Of a DNA stretch of 64,000 nucleotides, positions 58,891 to 64,000 are shown piece after piece; positions within the stretch are counted from its first letter, which is position 1; every line of letters starts with the position of its first letter. The stretch covers positions 62,001-126,000 of the forward strand of contig NZ_JAINFK010000002.1 in the NCBI RefSeq assembly GCF_019966575.1. The letters are read 5' to 3'. A model generated the notes under the pieces. The model searched no databases and had not been told where the DNA came from. It was given only the letters and a program-made list of their open reading frames with translations. The position numbers and the translations under genes are program-made. Origin of the DNA: Oricola cellulosilytica. GTDB lineage: Bacteria; Pseudomonadota; Alphaproteobacteria; Rhizobiales; Rhizobiaceae.

Positions 58891-60003
58891 CTATCTGTGG
58901 GCCGTCCCGTTCTTCAGCGGCAGCGGGCCCACAAGACCGCGCCAGTGCGCCACCGCGAAGCCGAGGACGATCAGCGCCGTCGCCTGGTGGACCAGCGCCC
59001 AGCCGAGCGGAACATGCGTGACCAGCGTCACGATTCCGAAGGCGGCCTGCAGCGTGACCAGCCCGAACAGCAGCACGGCGCGCAGCGCGTGTGTCGACCC
59101 CGGCGCCCAGCGCCAGGAGATGCTCGCATGGGCGAGCGCGGCGAGCCACACCGCATAGGCGAAACTCCGGTGCACGGCCTGGACGATCGGCGGATTGTCG
59201 AAGAAATTGCGCAGGCCAAGCTGCGCGTCCCACATCCATGTCGGGAACAGGCTGCCGTCCATCAGCGGCCATTCGTTGTAGCCGATGCCGGCGTCCAGCC
59301 CGGCGACCAGCGCGCCGAGATAGATCTGGACGAGCACCAGAAGGACGAGGATACCACCCGCCTTGTCGGACCGGGCCGTCGGCTTCAGGTCGGGCGCGTG
59401 GGGCGCGATCGAGCGCGCCACCCACGTCACTCCAGCGAAGATCAGGCTGGCGAGCGTCAGATGCACCGCCAGCCGATACTGGCTGACGTCCGTGCGCTCC
59501 GAAAGCCCCGACGAGACCATCCACCAGCCGATAAAGCCCTGCAGGCCACCGAGCGTGAGCAGCATTGCGAGCGGCAGCTTGATGCGGTCATCGAGCCTTC
59601 CCGTCACCCAGAAGAAGGCCAGCGGCAGCGCGAAGACCAGACCGACGCCACGCGCGAGCAGCCGGTGGGCCCACTCCCACCAGAATATGAACTGGAATTC
59701 GGCGAGGCTCATGCCCTTGTTGATCTGCTGATATTCGGGAATCTGGCGGTACTTCGCCAGTTCTTCCTGCCACTCGGCCTCGCTCAGCGGCGGGATGACG
59801 CCGTGGATCGGCTTCCATTCGGTGATCGACAAGCCGGAGTCCGTGAGCCGGGTCGCGCCGCCGACGACGACGAGGGCCAGCAGCACGAGCAGCGTGAAAT
59901 AGAGCCAGCCGCGAACCTGCGCGCGGTGCCGGAGTTCGGCGTTCCCGGCGGGCAAAGGTTGCGCGGACGCCGCGCCGGCGGACCCGTAGGTGGAGAGTGT
60001 CAT
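58891..60003 (-). CDS. ctaA: Heme A synthase
   Basis: COX15/CtaA membrane enzyme that oxidises the C8 methyl of heme O to make heme A for cytochrome aa3 oxidase. It has 370 residues and eight helices in two four-helix halves. Heme-ligating His are in [13 protein letters not shown] and [11 protein letters not shown] in the first half, and [12 protein letters not shown] and [12 protein letters not shown] in the second. The signature [21 protein letters not shown] near residue 48 is characteristic. Divergent from a DUF2842 gene, as in many relatives. Confidence 0.95.
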   Translation of the reverse strand: MTLSTYGSAGAASAQPLPAGNAELRHRAQVRGWLYFTLLVLLALVVVGGATRLTDSGLSITEWKPIHGVIPPLSEAEWQEELAKYRQIPEYQQINKGMSLAEFQFIFWWEWAHRLLARGVGLVFALPLAFFWVTGRLDDRIKLPLAMLLTLGGLQGFIGWWMVSSGLSERTDVSQYRLAVHLTLASLIFAGVTWVARSIAPHAPDLKPTARSDKAGGILVLLVLVQIYLGALVAGLDAGIGYNEWPLMDGSLFPTWMWDAQLGLRNFFDNPPIVQAVHRSFAYAVWLAALAHASISWRWAPGSTHALRAVLLFGLVTLQAAFGIVTLVTHVPLGWALVHQATALIVLGFAVAHWRGLVGPLPLKNGTAHR

Positions 60004-60134
60004 CTTGTCGTTTCCGTTTCCGGCTGTGATCTATCGCTGCGCCGCAACGATTGGAAGCGTCCAGTTGCCGCAGTCGCGGGATTGGCTTCCGCGGCCAAGC
60101 TGCTAAGTAGCAGCAAACAATCCGGAAGCCCCGC

Positions 60135-60362
60135 ATGCCCAAACGTCTCAGGAAATTTGTCGGAATGATCGTGCTGGTCGCCCTTGTCGTGCTCTACGCG
60201 CTGATCGCCGTCACGGTCGCGTCCTACCGGCTGGCGGAAAGCCCGTGGTACATCCACCTCGCCTTCTTCGCGTTCTCAGGGGTGCTTTGGGTCGTTCCGG
60301 CGATGCTCGTGATCAGTTGGATGGAGCGGGTGCCCAGGAGCGAGCGCGACGCTACACGGTGA
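60135..60362 (+). CDS. DUF2842 family membrane protein
   Basis: A 75-residue protein with two membrane helices (about residues 10-31 and 40-62). It starts MPKRLRKFVGMIVLVALVV and ends in WVVPAMLVISWMERV, the DUF2842 pattern. The function is unknown. It lies next to ctaA, so a link to oxidase assembly has sometimes been assumed but is not shown here. Confidence 0.85.
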   Translation: MPKRLRKFVGMIVLVALVVLYALIAVTVASYRLAESPWYIHLAFFAFSGVLWVVPAMLVISWMERVPRSERDATR

Positions 60363-60612
60363 CGAGCCGACGGCCGTAATTGGCCGCGGGTACGGTGATC
60401 CCGGAAAGCATGGTCCGAATCTACTCGACACGCCGGCAATAGCCGACACCATGTGCGCGCCGAGTGTCGACCCGAAACCACCCTCGCGGTGATGCCAATT
60501 TCCCGCTCGCCGGCGGCGAGTGCATGCCGTAGGTGCGTCCCCGTTTCCAGCATACCGAACGAAGGAATTTCGAAACCCGGCCATGGCAAAATGCCGTGCA
60601 AAGGATCGAAGC

Positions 60613-61782
60613 ATGGTTGATATCGGCGCACAGGCCTTCGGCACGAACCACCCATCAGCCGATGCGGGCGGGTTGCGGTGCGATGTCCATACAGGCCGTG
60701 AAATGGCGTTGGCGCTGACGGACGCGATCCGCTCTGACACACTGTATTCGGGATACCAGCATCCGGCCTTTCTAAAACCTTGGATTGCCAATTCGCCACA
60801 CCAGCCGGTCTTCCTCGTCTTCCGGCCGAACGCTTCGGGACCGGTGGTGCTCCCGCTCGAACGGACGCGCAGCGGCGTACTGACCTATCCCGGCGAGCGC
60901 CAAGCCAACGGTAACTTTCCAATCGGCCGGGCGAGCGACCTCGCCGCGTTGGCGCTGGCGGGCGAATCCGCGATCCTGCGCGCGGTGCGAAACCTGCCAC
61001 TGGAAGCAGACGCGATTATCCTCGAGCGGCAGCTTCCGGCGTTGAATAAGATCGCCAACCCGTTTGTCTTCGAAAATTCGTTCGCCAGCCCCAATCCGGC
61101 ATTGGCGCTGTCCCTGGACGGAGGCTTTAACGAGGTGCTTAAACGGCACAGCGCGAAACGGCGGAGGAAACGTTTCCGCGGTCAGGAGCGACGGCTGGCC
61201 GGCACCGGCGGATACCGCTACGTGCCGCGGGCGGAGCCTGATAGGGTCGCAGCCACGCTCAACCGCTTCTTCGCGCTGAAGGCCGCGTGGTTTGCCAGGG
61301 CAGGCATCGCGGATGTCTTCTCGGACAATCACGTCAAGGCGTTCTACCATTCGATCTTCGAGCGCGGAGCGGCAACCGAGCCGGCAACCCACGAGCTGAA
61401 ATATCTGGAGGTCGGCGGCGACCCCATCGCGATTATCGGTTGCACCGTACACCGCGGGCGTCTGACTGTGGAGTTCGGCAGCTACGACGAAACCTGGAGT
61501 GAGCTCGGGCCAGGTGACATGCTCTTCTTCCTGGCGATCCGCGAGGCCGCCGAACGCGGGCTCGAATTCTTCGACTTCGGCATTGGCGACGAGTTCTACA
61601 AGCGAGGCTGGTGCGAAATCGAGACATTGCACAGCGACACCATCATTCCCCTGACGCTGAAGGGACAAGCGCTTGGCGCCAGCAAGGCCATCCGCAACGG
61701 CCTTATCCGCTCGGTCAAGAACAACAAGACGATCTGGCAGACTGTCAAGGAGCTGCGTCGGCGGCTTCCCATCGCCCGCTAA
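60613..61782 (+). CDS. CelD/BioF2-like GNAT acetyltransferase
   Basis: A 389-residue protein of the GNAT superfamily (Acetyltransf_6), often near exopolysaccharide genes. The C-terminal GNAT half has LKYLEVGGDPIAIIGCTVHRG, then SYDETWSELGPGDMLFFLAIREA and FFDFGIGDEFYKRGWC, the typical CelD signature. I chose the start at 60613 (MVDIGAQAFG), which has an AAGGA SD; a start ten codons upstream is possible. It converges on the Wzc-like gene, supporting a polysaccharide role, possibly acetylation of a sugar intermediate. Confidence 0.85.
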   Translation: MVDIGAQAFGTNHPSADAGGLRCDVHTGREMALALTDAIRSDTLYSGYQHPAFLKPWIANSPHQPVFLVFRPNASGPVVLPLERTRSGVLTYPGERQANGNFPIGRASDLAALALAGESAILRAVRNLPLEADAIILERQLPALNKIANPFVFENSFASPNPALALSLDGGFNEVLKRHSAKRRRKRFRGQERRLAGTGGYRYVPRAEPDRVAATLNRFFALKAAWFARAGIADVFSDNHVKAFYHSIFERGAATEPATHELKYLEVGGDPIAIIGCTVHRGRLTVEFGSYDETWSELGPGDMLFFLAIREAAERGLEFFDFGIGDEFYKRGWCEIETLHSDTIIPLTLKGQALGASKAIRNGLIRSVKNNKTIWQTVKELRRRLPIAR

Positions 61783-61791
61783 GGATTCAAT

Positions 61792-63933
61792 TCAACGCGC
61801 GTAAGCGCGGCGCGGCTCGGGCTCGTACGGGTCGTGTTCCTCGCTGCCCGCGGCGACCAGGATCAGGTCGTCATAACCACCATCGACGAGATTGCCGGCC
61901 GTGTTCATGATTTCGGGAGCGGTTGCGTCGACGACTGAAAGAGCGACCTGCGTCCCCTCTCCGGCCAACCGCTTCAGCCCTGCAGCGTCGGTGGGACCAC
62001 ATTCCACAACGACAATGTCGTAGGCCGACATCAGCGCATCAAGAATGATCGGCAACCGGTCCGCAGCCCGCATCGCGCGTACCGGGTCGGCGGTCCCGGT
62101 CGGAACCACATGGGCATTGGTCAGAAAGTCTGGATAGATGACGTCGGAATAGGACGAAGATGACGCGAGAAGATCGGTGATCCCCGGGCAGTTGGCGTCC
62201 TCCAGCATCCGGCGCGATGCGGCGCCGTTTCCGGTGAGATCCACCAGAATCGTGCGCAGACCGTCATCAGCAAGCGCGCGTGCGACGCCAACCGATGCGC
62301 CGGCTGCCGCATCGCCCTCCGGCGACACGATGATGGCGCGGTCGGCCCCGGTATCGATCAGCCGCCCCGCGAGCGCGGAGATGTCGTAATTGTCGTTTGC
62401 GCCGGAAGCGCTTTCCACGGGGTCCGGTCCGGTCGCCGGCGTGTCATCCGGCCCTGGGGTTGGCGGCCGGTCATCGATCTCGACAGCTGCCATCGGTCCT
62501 GCGCGAAAAGCTACCTCCGCCGGCACCGCCGGGACGAAGGCGCGACCGGTGGCGAGCTCGCGCACCACCGTTGAGAGGATCATGATCAGGAGCGAGACGA
62601 AAAACGCCGCCGCCGCCATAGGCGTCATCTTCGGAAAGGCCGGTTCGACGGGAACGATAGCTCGCGATATCAGGCGCGCCTTGGCGGGCGCGTACTGACC
62701 CTCATCGCGCGACTGTGCCTCGCGGAACCTGACCAGATAGGACTCCAGCAACGCCCGCTGGGAATCGGCTTCGCGTTCCAGCGCGCGAAGTTCCACCTCG
62801 CGCTCGCTGGCACTGCCTGACGCCGCCTTCAATTCGTTCAGGTCTGCCATCAATTCGTTTTCCCGAGAGCGGGCGATCTCGGCGGCATTCTGCAGGCCAA
62901 CGAGAACCTTTCGTCCTTCCGCACGAATCTGACGGCTGAGATCCTCCAACTGGGATCTCAGTCCCTGTATACGCGGATGCCCCGGAAGCAACGTCGTCGA
63001 GAGTTCCGCGATCTCGGCGTTGAGCGCGATCTCCCTTTCCCGCAACCGAGCGATTAGTGCTGACTCCACGACTTCGGGGATGGCGTCAAGCGAACCGCCA
63101 TTGTCGAGCGCGGCCTTGACGCTGCGCGCGCGTGCCTCGGCACTGGCCCTGGCGGCACGGACACGAGACAGTTCTGACGCCAGTTCGGTAAGCTGCTGGG
63201 TGGCGAGGATCGAGTCGTTTTGGCCAATCAGCAAGTCCGATGACGAACGAAACGCCGCTACAGCGGCTTCAGCTTCACGCACGCTGCGCTGCAATTCCTC
63301 GATCTCCGACGCAAGATAGGTCGCCGCGCGTCCGGTGCTCGCCAACTCATTGCGGCTCTCCAGAGCGAGATATGCTTCGGCCAATGCATTCGGGAACCGC
63401 GCGGCCAGTTCCTTGTCCTGTGAGCGAAACCCGATAACGATCACACGCGAATCCGGCACAGCATAAACTTCCAGGCGCTCGCGAACCGCGTCGAGCACGC
63501 GCTTTTCGGGCGGCACCAGCGCGGGATCGCTCAGCATGCCGAGAGCGACGAGACCGCGCTCGAGACCGGACATAGCCGGCGCGGCATCAAATTCGCTCAA
63601 CTTTTTCAGGTCGAGTTCGTTCGCCACCTGAATCAGGAGATCGCTCGACGAGAGGATTTCAACCTGACTGGCAACACCTTCCTGATCAAGCAGCGACGCA
63701 TCCGGCGCATTGCCCCCGTCTCGCTCCGGCCGGGTGAAGATGGATTCGCTTGACTGGATCAGAAGGCGCGCATCGGCCTCGTATTTGGGCGTGACCATGC
63801 TCAAGAGCGCCACTACGAGCACTGTCAGGACGAGCGTTCCAAGAAGGATACGCACCTTGTCGCGCCACAGGGCCGCAAAGATGCGCCCAATATCGATATC
63901 GGCGTCCTGCGGCCTGTAATCCAATTGTGACAT
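61792..63933 (-). CDS. Wzc/GumC-like polysaccharide co-polymerase with degenerate kinase domain
   Basis: A 713-residue inner-membrane protein that would control exopolysaccharide chain length. TM1 is at about residues 30-50, followed by a Wzz domain, a long periplasmic coiled coil (about 200-400), a PEFPSKMT-like motif (VPVEPAFPKMTPMA) and TM2 at about 435-455. The C-terminal domain (about 510-690) resembles a bacterial tyrosine kinase, but the Walker A Lys/Ser is missing (SPEGDAAAGAS in its place), Walker A' is VDLTGNG and Walker B VVVECGPT. Only a few Tyr remain in the tail (YEPEPRRAYAR). It is probably a pseudokinase. Confidence 0.9.
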   Translation of the reverse strand: MSQLDYRPQDADIDIGRIFAALWRDKVRILLGTLVLTVLVVALLSMVTPKYEADARLLIQSSESIFTRPERDGGNAPDASLLDQEGVASQVEILSSSDLLIQVANELDLKKLSEFDAAPAMSGLERGLVALGMLSDPALVPPEKRVLDAVRERLEVYAVPDSRVIVIGFRSQDKELAARFPNALAEAYLALESRNELASTGRAATYLASEIEELQRSVREAEAAVAAFRSSSDLLIGQNDSILATQQLTELASELSRVRAARASAEARARSVKAALDNGGSLDAIPEVVESALIARLREREIALNAEIAELSTTLLPGHPRIQGLRSQLEDLSRQIRAEGRKVLVGLQNAAEIARSRENELMADLNELKAASGSASEREVELRALEREADSQRALLESYLVRFREAQSRDEGQYAPAKARLISRAIVPVEPAFPKMTPMAAAAFFVSLLIMILSTVVRELATGRAFVPAVPAEVAFRAGPMAAVEIDDRPPTPGPDDTPATGPDPVESASGANDNYDISALAGRLIDTGADRAIIVSPEGDAAAGASVGVARALADDGLRTILVDLTGNGAASRRMLEDANCPGITDLLASSSSYSDVIYPDFLTNAHVVPTGTADPVRAMRAADRLPIILDALMSAYDIVVVECGPTDAAGLKRLAGEGTQVALSVVDATAPEIMNTAGNLVDGGYDDLILVAAGSEEHDPYEPEPRRAYAR

Positions 63934-64000
63934 GCACTTACCCCGGAACTCAGTCCATTTATCCCTTGCATGTAAACGATCATGGTTTCCGGGCGGTAAA

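Overview
The window reads as a chromosomal segment of an alphaproteobacterium of the order Hyphomicrobiales (Rhizobiales). It is GC-rich and almost fully coding. The taxonomic call rests on gene content and order: a complete nuoA-N operon with the alphaproteobacterial NuoE C-terminal extension, the short ProS type, RNase J, DUF1467 and DUF2842 proteins, a clpP/clpX/lon/hupB neighbourhood, an rplM-rpsI-speB-argC run, and a GTTC-N7-GTTC LexA box. There are no rRNA genes, CRISPR arrays, intact insertion sequences or prophage genes. I cannot name a genus.

Layout. 1-1,000: two unrecognised small genes of lower GC. 1,067-28,701: a co-directional minus-strand block, read from high to low coordinates as nuoA-B-C-D-E-(88-aa membrane protein)-F-(281-aa protein)-G-H-(GFA protein)-I-J-K-L-M-N, birA, rnj, mce, DUF1467, proS, lolC, lolD, a 28-codon gene behind a LexA box, and dnaE. 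Many junctions overlap as ATGA or TAATG. 28,938-29,280: tRNA-Asp(GTC) and tRNA-Val(TAC). 29,514-31,848: HupE-type metal permease, thioredoxin-like protein and a lipid-anchored D,D-carboxypeptidase. 31,930-40,821: hupB, lon, clpX and clpP, with a sensor kinase/response regulator pair and two paralogous small lipoproteins lying between lon and clpX. 40,972-46,225: an accessory stretch with a decayed gene fragment, beta-carbonic anhydrase, HxlR regulator, FAD oxidoreductase, P450, cupin and small membrane or periplasmic proteins. 46,312-55,234: metY, CoA-binding protein, VOC protein, enoyl-CoA hydratase, PaaI thioesterase, rplM, rpsI, agmatinase, argC, lipoprotein peptidase and an ACT-domain protein. 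55,449-64,000: antiporter, PhzF-like protein, a repeat-interrupted hypothetical gene, ctaA, DUF2842, and the edge of a polysaccharide locus (CelD-like acetyltransferase and a Wzc/GumC-like protein with a degenerate kinase domain).

How the genes fit together. The main block combines respiration (complex I), protein quality control (Lon, ClpXP), translation (ProS, L13, S9, two tRNAs), lipoprotein export (LolCD) and replication (DnaE). The least expected element is the 28-codon gene at 4,711-4,797. It has its own SD and a promoter whose spacer is occupied by a LexA box, and it encodes a one-helix membrane peptide, reminiscent of the SOS-induced division inhibitor SidA of Caulobacter. Other points of interest are the paired HhH-like domains in the nuo operon, the two lipoproteins ending in a glycine-rich tail plus Cys beside the sensor kinase, a fragment duplication flanking the carbonic anhydrase/HxlR segment, and an open reading frame whose middle is made of inverted repeats.
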